This document shows, piece by piece, positions 44,620 to 52,194 of a stretch of DNA of 64,000 bases. How positions within the stretch are numbered: position 1 is the first letter of the stretch; each line of letters begins with the position of its first letter. A program made the position numbers and the translations under genes. The stretch covers positions 115,514-179,513 of the forward strand of contig DLEF01000067.1 of NCBI GenBank assembly GCA_002481545.1, read 5' to 3'. This stretch comes from Cyanobacteria bacterium UBA7753 (GTDB lineage Bacteria > Cyanobacteriota > Vampirovibrionia > Gastranaerophilales > Gastranaerophilaceae). Below the pieces are notes generated by a model. It was given only the letters and a program-made list of their open reading frames with translations. It did not search any database and had not been told where the DNA came from.

Positions 44620-45375
44620 ATGCAAGACAAGTATTCGTATCGTAACGTTTTCTACAAATCCGATGACAGCGAGGGATGGCATTTGGCTATTCTTACAGGC
44701 AATGATGATGAAGTAAAGAAAAAGTGTTTATCACATAAAGATTGGATTGATTATGATATAAGATGCGGCGGTGTATCCTCGACAAAAATTAAAGAGTCAT
44801 TGAAATATTACCCGCGTCCTGATTTGGTTCATCAATTGACTTATTGGGTATATGCTCAAGGGTTGGATAAATGGTTTATAAAAGAAAATGAAATAATACC
44901 TTATCCTAAAAAAAGATGTGAAAAAAGTGAGAATATAGACTTTTCGTATTCTTTTGAAAATACCGAATATAACAGTAATAATGTCGAAGATTTTGATGCG
45001 TCGGATGAAGTTTTTGTGAGTGCCGAAATAGATGTGTCGGCGGATGAGCAAAAATCAAAATGTATAGCTGAAATCAGTGCCTTGTATGATAATTTTGAAA
45101 AGTTTATAAGTAATCTAAAAGCAAACAAGTTTGCGGTTTTGCATATTGAAGAATTTTCAAATATCAAATATCTGGCTTGGGAAAAAGGTGATAATGTGAG
45201 ATTCACAGTGCACGATTATTCAGGTGAGTCTGATAAAAAATATATCCCTGTCGTATTTGATGTTTTGGTTGATAAAGATGTATTCTATGATAAATTTGAA
45301 ACATTTTATAAAAATTTAAAAAATGACAGTAAAAAATTAAAACGTAATATGATAAAAACAATCAACAACCGATAA
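44620..45375 (+). CDS. Soluble protein of unknown function
   Basis: A 251-residue acidic, Lys/Asp-rich protein with no recognised motif. A first 100-residue part contains WHLAILTGNDDEVKKKC and DYDIRCGGVSSTKI, then a linker, then a C-terminal helical part. The SD AAAGGAG is strong, 8 nt before the ATG. The 110-bp gap in front holds the operator-like dyad and a TATAAT. Monocistronic as far as seen. Confidence 0.6.
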   Translation: MQDKYSYRNVFYKSDDSEGWHLAILTGNDDEVKKKCLSHKDWIDYDIRCGGVSSTKIKESLKYYPRPDLVHQLTYWVYAQGLDKWFIKENEIIPYPKKRCEKSENIDFSYSFENTEYNSNNVEDFDASDEVFVSAEIDVSADEQKSKCIAEISALYDNFEKFISNLKANKFAVLHIEEFSNIKYLAWEKGDNVRFTVHDYSGESDKKYIPVVFDVLVDKDVFYDKFETFYKNLKNDSKKLKRNMIKTINNR

Positions 45376-45443
45376 GCATGGAAAGCATGTACCCGCTAAG
45401 GTTTGAGCCTGATAAATGCGTCTTAACAATTGTTTACAATTAC

Positions 45444-45471
45444 TAAAGTTTTTGAACCATTGTGCCGTAAA
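45444..45471 (+). promoter_or_regulatory. Sigma-28 (FliA)-like promoter
   Basis: TAAAGTTT at 45444-45451 and GCCGTAAA at 45464-45471, separated by 12 nt. The sigma-28 consensus is TAAAGTTT-N11-GCCGATAA, so the -35 is exact and the -10 differs by two bases with one extra spacer base. It lies 33 nt before the start codon. Confidence 0.55.
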
Positions 45472-45503
45472 TATAAGAGTACGTACTTATTAGGAATATT
45501 CAA

Positions 45504-47423
45504 ATGGGATTATCGGCATCACAAGCAAGATTATTATCATTAACGAATAGACAGCACACCATCGAGAATCAAGCTCAGGCTTATCAAGAGAGAAAGGTGC
45601 TGCTGGCTAATAATTCTGACGCTGTGTACAAAAAATATGTTCACGCATTGGATAATAATATGCTTAAAACAATCCAAACAAATACTGATAATGGCGATGC
45701 AACGTGGATTAACGGAACTTTAAACAACTTAATGAGAAACGGAACCGCAAATAATACGTCAGGTAACGTTTTCTATATCCAAGATTTAGCAACAGGTAAA
45801 TTGTATATGCCTGAAAATATGTCGTATGAAACGATAACATCAAAAGATGACCATACTGTAAAAACAGGTGATATTAAACTTTCAACCGCATTGAGCAATG
45901 TTACCGGTACAACGTTAGAGGAACAGGCAAGAAGTTTTGCGGAACAATTCGGTGTTACTTATACGAAGACTGACGTAAATGAAGATAAAGTAATAAATTA
46001 TCAAAATGCAGTTAATTTGGGCTGGGATAAGGCTCTTGGCGGTGCAACAGATGCGGATAATGATGCTGTTTATGAAGCATATTATGAAGCAAAGGCAAAA
46101 GATACAGACCGTTCTGAACTTGCAAATTCTGCCCTGGCATGTTTACCTACTAAAAATGCGAACGGTATGTATATGTCATATACGGCTAATGGTGATTTAT
46201 ACAAAACATACAGACGTTTTGCGAAAGATATCGTAAATAAATTCGGGACAGTGGATGCAACTACTAAAAAAGTGACTGCAAATTCAGGTAGTCCGTATAC
46301 AAGTCAGGAATTAAATATTATCAGAGCATCTTTGAATGTCTATGATTCTCTTATTAAGTCAGTTCAAAGTAAGTTCCCTGAAAAGGCTTATACCGAAGAA
46401 ACTACCAGTGGTCCTTTCTCGTCAACAAAAGACTATATTTCAAAATTATACGACTTAAAAGCTGAATATTCTGTTTCTTCAACTGAAAAAGCAAATTATG
46501 CGGAAGTCGGTTTTACTGATGATACTGCGTGGGCTGATAAAACTTATGGTGAAGGCGCTCAGTTCTCAATAATGTTAAACGGTGGCGAAGTTACCGCAAC
46601 AGGTAAAAAAGGCGAAATAAACGTAACCAATGTTTTCAACAGAGGTCGAATAGAGAAGAAAACTGATATAACATATGTTGATCAGGTAGAAAAATTCAAT
46701 GTGTATGACGAAACCGATGTAACCGGACAAATATTCAGTTCTATGTTAGGCTCATATAAGTCATTCGGTGCTGCACTCAGTGATATATTTGAAAGAGTCG
46801 GTAGTGAAACTTTGTATGCTGATACAGTATTGAAAGATAATGGTATCACAGGTGAAGATATAGACAATTACCGTTTGTATAAACAATATAAAGCTGATTA
46901 TAAAGATTATATGGCATCCGAAAAAGTATACGAATATACTCCGAGTGATAAGAGTAAAGCAGATCAGTATGAACAAATCTATATGGCTCTTGTATCATGC
47001 GGAAAATCTAACACTACCGCCGGAGCTGTCTCGGGTAAGAGGGAAGATGAAAGATTTAAAATATATGCAAGTAACGGTTATATAGCTTGTAATGATGACC
47101 GTGCCAAAAACTTAACTTGGGTTAGCAATATGATTCAAAACGCTCAGGTTATTATAAACTCTTGGGACAGTGAAAATTCAATGTTATCAAAAACTTCCCC
47201 TTCTTTGAATACGAAGTTAAGACAAGTTAAAGATAACTCCAAAATTGAAGAGGCAAGTCAACAGTACGAAGAAGAACTTGCAGAAATAAAACAAAAAGAT
47301 AACGCATATGATACAAAATTGGAACAGCTTGAGACCGAAAGAAATGCGATTGATACCGAGGTTCAATCCTTAAAGGATATAATCAATGCGAACATAGAAA
47401 AGCATTTTAAAGCCTTTGGCTAA
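45504..47423 (+). CDS. Protein with MGLSASQARLLSLT N-terminus
   Basis: A 639-residue protein. The start MGLSASQARLLSLTNRQ resembles the first helix of flagellar hook/structural and related proteins (xSASQaRLLxLTxR), and a coiled-coil C-terminus (residues 590-635, EEELAEIKQKDNAYD) completes a rod-like layout reminiscent of flagellin/FlgK-type helical ends. The middle part is Ala/Thr/Asp-rich and not recognised. The sigma-28-like promoter in front supports a late motility or surface role, but other classes are possible. SD TAGGAATATT. The gene's stop overlaps the convergent PLD stop by 4 bp. Confidence 0.6.
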   Translation: MGLSASQARLLSLTNRQHTIENQAQAYQERKVLLANNSDAVYKKYVHALDNNMLKTIQTNTDNGDATWINGTLNNLMRNGTANNTSGNVFYIQDLATGKLYMPENMSYETITSKDDHTVKTGDIKLSTALSNVTGTTLEEQARSFAEQFGVTYTKTDVNEDKVINYQNAVNLGWDKALGGATDADNDAVYEAYYEAKAKDTDRSELANSALACLPTKNANGMYMSYTANGDLYKTYRRFAKDIVNKFGTVDATTKKVTANSGSPYTSQELNIIRASLNVYDSLIKSVQSKFPEKAYTEETTSGPFSSTKDYISKLYDLKAEYSVSSTEKANYAEVGFTDDTAWADKTYGEGAQFSIMLNGGEVTATGKKGEINVTNVFNRGRIEKKTDITYVDQVEKFNVYDETDVTGQIFSSMLGSYKSFGAALSDIFERVGSETLYADTVLKDNGITGEDIDNYRLYKQYKADYKDYMASEKVYEYTPSDKSKADQYEQIYMALVSCGKSNTTAGAVSGKREDERFKIYASNGYIACNDDRAKNLTWVSNMIQNAQVIINSWDSENSMLSKTSPSLNTKLRQVKDNSKIEEASQQYEEELAEIKQKDNAYDTKLEQLETERNAIDTEVQSLKDIINANIEKHFKAFG

Positions 47424-49318
47424 TGTTTGTAGTTTTTATAATGCTTTTTTGAATATTTACTTTTTGAGTATTTGTGCGGTTTTGGCTTAAACTTACAGCC
47501 TTCGTCTGCCATATCGGTCAAACCGTCATAATCGTTATCTATTCCGTCGGAGCAGGAGCCTATTGAATATCTGCTTTCTGCGCTTGCATCGTGCGTTAAC
47601 CAGAAATTGTCTATTCTTGCCCATAGATAGAGGAAGAATTTTTTATAAAACTTAGTTATATTGCTGTCTTTTATAACAATGAGGTTTTCATCATTCTTTT
47701 TGTTTCCGCTTGAGGAGTAGTTCATAGAGCCTATAACTGTATATTTATCGTCAATAATCATTGATTTGGAGTGTAATTTCCCCGTATAGTTTTCTGTTTT
47801 TACCTGTATCCCGTGCTGTCTCAATAGTTTATGTTTTGAGTGTCCTCCTTTTGCGTTTGTGGCATCAACTATTACTTTTATGTTTACTCCTCTGTTTTTG
47901 GCGTTGATTAGCGCTTGAGAGAGTTGTTTATCCGTAATAAGGAAGGTCGGAATATAGATATAACTCTTTGCAGAATTAACAAGCGGAACAAGCACATTAG
48001 GGATAATGTTATCCTTTGGCGAAAAATAGACCGAATATGTGCTCCCGCCTATCGGGATGTTTTCTTTACCCGTGATTTTCTTCTTTAGGAAATGAAATCT
48101 GTTTGAGTACATCTGATTAAATTCTTTTTCATAAACGGATGCAATCTTAGGCGATTTTATTTCTATCACGGCATTGGTGTTGTAACCTGACATATCCGTG
48201 AAACTAAGGTTAGCCGAGCCTGTTATCACAGTTGTTTTATCAAAGATATAGAACTTGTTATGCATTATGGAGTTTGTGTAAGATGTTTTATTCTTTAAGT
48301 AATTGGGAGCCTTGTCGCAGGCGGAATTGCCGATGAGTTTTGAAAATTCAAAAGTATGGTCATATATATTTTGTCCTTTTGAATCAGTATCATGTACAAG
48401 CCTTACAACCACCCCTCTTGCTATTGCCTTTCTTATAGCGTTCTCTATCTTTGGCACTCTGTCGTAGCCGTATATAGCTATATCAATGGTGCTTTTGGCG
48501 GAATTAATCTGTTTTACTATCTCATTGCATATAGCAGTTTTGCCGTATCTGTCGGGTTTTAATTTGACCGTGTAGTCCGTGAGCCAAACCTTTACGACTC
48601 CGTTTGAATATACCATAGGCGGAGCCTTCACATAAGGAGCCGTAAATAAAGACGGATATTTATGCTTATGATGATATTTTGACTTGCCTTTATATTTGCC
48701 CCTATCCTTATTGCCTATACAATATTTGCAAGGTTTTGCTCCCTTTGGCAGTTGCGATTTAGCCAACAGAACATAATTGTGTGCCATTAGCCCGTATTTG
48801 CAGGTTAAATTATGATATTTGTTACTCTTTGCATTATAGATTTTGAAATCGGATTTTCTTATCTGTTTTAATCGTTTTTGGAAAGCATAATCATCCGTCG
48901 GTTTGTAATCTTTAAAAATATAGCCTGATTTAAGGATAATATCTTTATAATTATCCTTATGCAGATAAATATTATACTCTCCGTTTTCCTTTTTGAGGTC
49001 AACTTTCTTATCGGTCAGAACATCATTTGTATATTTTTCCGTAAGGTATGCGAATGCAGATATTTCTTCGGGTGTTAACCCGTATTTTTCACCTTGTTTC
49101 TGATTTATATCGTCTTTTGTCAGGTATTGATACCCGTCAAGAATTTTGATTTCTTCGCCTTCATTGGCAACACCGTTATTATTTATATCAATGACAACAT
49201 CGAGCGGTGAGATTATCTCTAATACTTCACAGCCCGAATGTTTCATCAATTGAATTATTGCAAACCCGACAAATAATATCAAAATGCTTGCAATTGCTAT
49301 AAGTTGTTCTTTCTTCAT
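47420..49318 (-). CDS. Phospholipase D-like nuclease, membrane-anchored
   Basis: A 632-residue protein with a signal-anchor at residues 5-25 (LIAIASILILFVGFAIIQLM). An EF-hand-like DINNNGVANEGEE (about 45-57) follows. A short zinc-ribbon-like segment, residues about 165-205 (H-x4-C...C-x2-C), is of the KYHNLTC type found beside nucleases. Two PLD domains carry HKD motifs, H353-N-K355-x4-D360 with GSANLS, and H516-S-K518-x4-D523 with GSMNYSSSG. A C-terminal DGIDNDYDGLTD loop also looks Ca-binding. PLD enzymes cut phosphodiesters of DNA or lipids; secreted nuclease/competence-like use is possible. Confidence 0.82.
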   Translation of the reverse strand: MKKEQLIAIASILILFVGFAIIQLMKHSGCEVLEIISPLDVVIDINNNGVANEGEEIKILDGYQYLTKDDINQKQGEKYGLTPEEISAFAYLTEKYTNDVLTDKKVDLKKENGEYNIYLHKDNYKDIILKSGYIFKDYKPTDDYAFQKRLKQIRKSDFKIYNAKSNKYHNLTCKYGLMAHNYVLLAKSQLPKGAKPCKYCIGNKDRGKYKGKSKYHHKHKYPSLFTAPYVKAPPMVYSNGVVKVWLTDYTVKLKPDRYGKTAICNEIVKQINSAKSTIDIAIYGYDRVPKIENAIRKAIARGVVVRLVHDTDSKGQNIYDHTFEFSKLIGNSACDKAPNYLKNKTSYTNSIMHNKFYIFDKTTVITGSANLSFTDMSGYNTNAVIEIKSPKIASVYEKEFNQMYSNRFHFLKKKITGKENIPIGGSTYSVYFSPKDNIIPNVLVPLVNSAKSYIYIPTFLITDKQLSQALINAKNRGVNIKVIVDATNAKGGHSKHKLLRQHGIQVKTENYTGKLHSKSMIIDDKYTVIGSMNYSSSGNKKNDENLIVIKDSNITKFYKKFFLYLWARIDNFWLTHDASAESRYSIGSCSDGIDNDYDGLTDMADEGCKFKPKPHKYSKSKYSKKHYKNYKH

Positions 49319-49323
49319 CTGTT

Positions 49324-50559
49324 CTATGCGTTAAATTCCTTGAACAGTTCCGCAATAATGTCGTAGCCCGAAACTAAGGTTTTGTAATTAACCTTTTCGT
49401 TTGCGGAGTGCATATTATACACGTCTGCAAGCCCTAACAGGAACGGCATAAAGGTTTCGCCCTTAGAGTTTTTGTTATGGGCGTAAATATGAGTTTCAGC
49501 CCCTGCGTGGAAGGAAGAAACTTCGTTCTTGATTCCGAGTTTGTTGCAAACTTTTGTGTGCAAATCCGTGATAGAATCATCATCGGCTTTTTCAAACGGC
49601 GGAAGATGTACTTCAAACGTGATTTCGGCCTTTGCTAAGCCTTCATATTTAGCATTGAACTTATCAACGCAGGCTCTCATAACATTCTTCAACTCTTCTT
49701 CTTTTTCTATGCTTGCACTTCTGATTGAGTAAGAGGCTCTTGCGTCAGTATTGATAATGTTTGTAGCCGAGTTATCAATAATGGTTTTGATGTAGTCAGG
49801 TGAGCTTACGTGGTCATCAACCAGTGATTTTACGGCATTTTGGATACCGCCCGCAACGATAGCACCTAAGTTGCAAGAGGTGATTATACCTGTTTCATCT
49901 TCATAGAATACACCTTGAGGAAAGTCGTTTAAGAGCTCCGCAATGAGTTTTGCGGCATTCAATCTCTTTTTGTCTCCGATATCAATACCCGAGTGACCGC
50001 CTATCAGCCCTTTTACATATAGTTTAGCGTTTGTGTAGCTTGCACCTGAAATTTGAACTTGTGCGAGTTTGTCGGCATCACAGACAAGGACGTATTTTGA
50101 TTTGATTTTTGAGAAATTAACGTGTTCAATACCTGTCATATTGTTTTCTTCATCTCTTGTGAAGGTTATCTCTAACCCGCCGTGTTTCAGGTTCTTGTCG
50201 TTTTTAACGTTCTTAGCGAGGTAGAGTGCACAAGCAACACCGACTTTGTCGTCAGCACCAAGCGTTCTGCCGTCAGCTTTTATAAAATCACCTTCCAATA
50301 GCAGATTGATAGGGGTAGCGTCACCTACAACATCCATATGTGATGAGAACATTATCGGCTGCTTTGTTGTGTCCGTAGGCGGAATATAGATATATACGTT
50401 TTTGTATTCGTCTAATTCGCAAGGGATATCATTCTTTTTACAGAAATTTTGTATCCATTCGATTACTCTGTCCTCGTGTAAAGACGGGGAAGGAATTTCC
50501 ACCAATGAACAGAATATGTCCAACAATTCAACATCTTTTCTAAGCTCTGCTATTGTCAT
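49324..50559 (-). CDS. M20 peptidase, PepT-like tripeptide aminopeptidase
   Basis: A 411-residue two-zinc peptidase. The metal ligands are visible: FSSHMDVVGD (His), TLGADDKVGV (bridging Asp), FTRDEE (catalytic Glu and metal Glu), VCDAD and FHAGAETH. It removes the N-terminal residue from tri- or dipeptides. Start codon has AGGAG 6 nt upstream, and the gene starts the minus-strand pair with the PLD gene 5 bp downstream. An ATGTTACTAAT block is present upstream near 50650. Confidence 0.9.
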   Translation of the reverse strand: MTIAELRKDVELLDIFCSLVEIPSPSLHEDRVIEWIQNFCKKNDIPCELDEYKNVYIYIPPTDTTKQPIMFSSHMDVVGDATPINLLLEGDFIKADGRTLGADDKVGVACALYLAKNVKNDKNLKHGGLEITFTRDEENNMTGIEHVNFSKIKSKYVLVCDADKLAQVQISGASYTNAKLYVKGLIGGHSGIDIGDKKRLNAAKLIAELLNDFPQGVFYEDETGIITSCNLGAIVAGGIQNAVKSLVDDHVSSPDYIKTIIDNSATNIINTDARASYSIRSASIEKEEELKNVMRACVDKFNAKYEGLAKAEITFEVHLPPFEKADDDSITDLHTKVCNKLGIKNEVSSFHAGAETHIYAHNKNSKGETFMPFLLGLADVYNMHSANEKVNYKTLVSGYDIIAELFKEFNA

Positions 50560-50671
50560 AATTTTCTCCTTTATTTTTTCTTTTATTATATACGATAATC
50601 GCAGATTGTGAAATATATCAAAAGGGGGAGAGTAAAATAATTATATATATTAGTAACATTGCGGAAAAATG

Positions 50672-50724
50672 TCAAAAAGTCGTGCGGAAAATTCAATTGA
50701 TTCCTCAAAAAGTCGTGCAGAAAA
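50672..50724. repeat. Two 20-bp direct repeats
   Basis: TCAAAAAGTCGTGCGGAAAA at 50672-50691 and nearly the same at 50705-50724, with a partial third GCGGAAAAATG at 50661. The copies are 33 bp apart. They lie between pepT-like and XRE genes; role unknown. Confidence 0.6.
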
Positions 50725-50776
50725 ATGTATTATCTAATATAATATATGGGGCTTATATGTACTGCTGTTGTGTATT

Positions 50777-51037
50777 TTAATCATCATAAAATGAGAAATT
50801 GTCAGGCAATTCATTCTCTAAGAGTTTTGCAAATTCCGAGAATTTTAATCCGAATGATTCTGCCAATTTCATCAATGTTGTTAATTGAGGATCTTTTAGT
50901 GCTCGTTCAATATTGCTCAATATAGAAGTCGAAATTCCGTATTCGGCGCAATGCATATATCTGCTTTTGTCGCCACGCAGTTTCTTGACCGTTTTAGCCA
51001 ATGCATCACATACAATTTTCTTTTTATTCTCTTGCAT
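50777..51037 (-). CDS. XRE-family helix-turn-helix regulator
   Basis: An 86-residue cro/C1-type protein. The HTH spans residues about 28-55 (AEYGISTSILSNIERALKD), followed by a dimerisation helix (LTTLMKLAESFGLKFSEF) and a short tail. It lies opposite a tiny divergent ORF, with a perfect 18-bp palindrome between them that may be its operator. Confidence 0.85.
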   Translation of the reverse strand: MQENKKKIVCDALAKTVKKLRGDKSRYMHCAEYGISTSILSNIERALKDPQLTTLMKLAESFGLKFSEFAKLLENELPDNFSFYDD

Positions 51038-51069
51038 ATAATATATTTTTGCGATTAAATTTAATCATG

Positions 51070-51087
51070 CTATCACGTACGTGATAG
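51070..51087. promoter_or_regulatory. 18-bp perfect palindrome, candidate XRE operator
   Basis: CTATCACGTACGTGATAG, located 33 bp before the XRE start and 13 bp before the small ORF. Positions and symmetry suit a repressor-binding site. Confidence 0.6.
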
Positions 51088-51099
51088 AAAACGGGATAA

Positions 51100-51279
51100 A
51101 TGAAATATATGGATAAAGAAAACAGACTAAACAAGTTAGAAGATACACTAAAGAAAATAAAAATCAGCCTTAATTTTATGATTAATTCAATAAAAAAGAA
51201 TGAAACTCCTTTGACAAAAGATGTTATTATCTCTTGTCTAGAGGCTATATTAGGATTTTTTTATGATGTAAAAATATAG
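51100..51279 (+). CDS. Tiny ORF divergent from the XRE gene
   Basis: 59 codons: a Lys-rich N-terminal half (MKYMDKENRLNKLEDTLKK) that could form a coiled coil, followed by a hydrophobic part ending LEAILGFFYDVKI. No SD beyond a weak GGGAT. It may be an antitoxin or anti-repressor, but there is no motif to show it. Real gene status is uncertain. Confidence 0.4.
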   Translation: MKYMDKENRLNKLEDTLKKIKISLNFMINSIKKNETPLTKDVIISCLEAILGFFYDVKI

Positions 51280-51380
51280 TTTATTTGACGCCTGACAAAA
51301 TAATATGTACCTGCATGGCAATTTTTGGTGGCAAAAATACTTATTAATAATATCCAAGTTAGTGTTAGGAAAATATTGTC

Positions 51381-52103
51381 GTGTTAAATATTTCACCGAT
51401 AAGAAATATTGTTCGGAAATTTGTGTCAAAGTCAAAGCCTGCAGTGCAAACGGTGGCAGCTGAAACTGTAAAAGAAACCGCGCCGAAGACAGAGACTAAA
51501 GTTGCTGATGAAGCCGTGCCGTTTTGTCATCAATATTGGCAATATATGAAAGATACAAGGCAATTGAGACCGTTGCACAGTGATTGTGTGTCTCAGCACG
51601 GACAGCTCAACGGAATAAACCACCATTTTATAAACAGTCCGTATCCGAATAATATGGGCGAAAAACTCCCTTTTAATGACCTCTCTCCGCGTGAGATGAT
51701 TACGATGACAGATATCGAGTTCAAACGGCTAAAGCCTCTGGAAGAGCCTATGACCGTTTATCGCTGTATAGGTAAGAAACCCGATTTTTTCAAAGAATCC
51801 AAACTTTTCAAAAAACGTTGGGATATGAAAAAAGGCGATATTATTGATATGAAGGAATACGCCTATGCAACTTCGGATATCAACTATGCAAAAGGTTATC
51901 TGCCAAATAATGAAGGCATATTATATGAAATAGAAATCCCGAAAGGTGCAAGAGTCTCCAGAACGGGTGATTTCGGAAAAACTGATGAGGTAGTAACTCC
52001 GAGAAGTTCTCGTTATGAATGTTTAGGTACAGAACATATAAAAGATGAAAACTCTGACTACAAGAAGATAAAATTACGCCTTATTTTGCCTGAAGAAGTT
52101 TAG
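51381..52103 (+). CDS. ADP-ribosyltransferase-like protein
   Basis: A 240-residue protein starting with GTG (51381). The N-terminus MLNISPIRNIVRKFV is a basic amphipathic helix, similar in type to the JAMM-like protein's start. The domain (about 110-240) has the ADP-ribosyltransferase pattern: a Y-R128 (VYRCIG), the A-T-S motif at 163-165 (YAYATSD), and an E/D region E203VVTPRSSRYE213 in the ARTT loop position. ARTs transfer ADP-ribose from NAD to proteins or nucleic acids. No cognate immunity gene is adjacent. Could be a toxin domain or effector; not certain. Confidence 0.65.
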   Translation: MLNISPIRNIVRKFVSKSKPAVQTVAAETVKETAPKTETKVADEAVPFCHQYWQYMKDTRQLRPLHSDCVSQHGQLNGINHHFINSPYPNNMGEKLPFNDLSPREMITMTDIEFKRLKPLEEPMTVYRCIGKKPDFFKESKLFKKRWDMKKGDIIDMKEYAYATSDINYAKGYLPNNEGILYEIEIPKGARVSRTGDFGKTDEVVTPRSSRYECLGTEHIKDENSDYKKIKLRLILPEEV

Positions 52104-52112
52104 AAAAGACAT

Positions 52113-52175
52113 TAAGATACTAGGGCACTAAGGCACTAAGATTGCTGTATTGTAGGGTGCGTTCGCTAACGCACC
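52113..52175. repeat. Second copy of the AAGGCACTA repeat with hairpin
   Basis: GATACTAGGGCACTAAGGCACTAAG (52117-52140 in part) then hairpin GGTGCGTTCGCTAACGCACC at 52156-52175, which resembles repeats that are common in cyanobacterial genomes. Lies after the ART gene. Confidence 0.65.
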
Positions 52176-52194
52176 GACATAATTTTAAAAGTCC

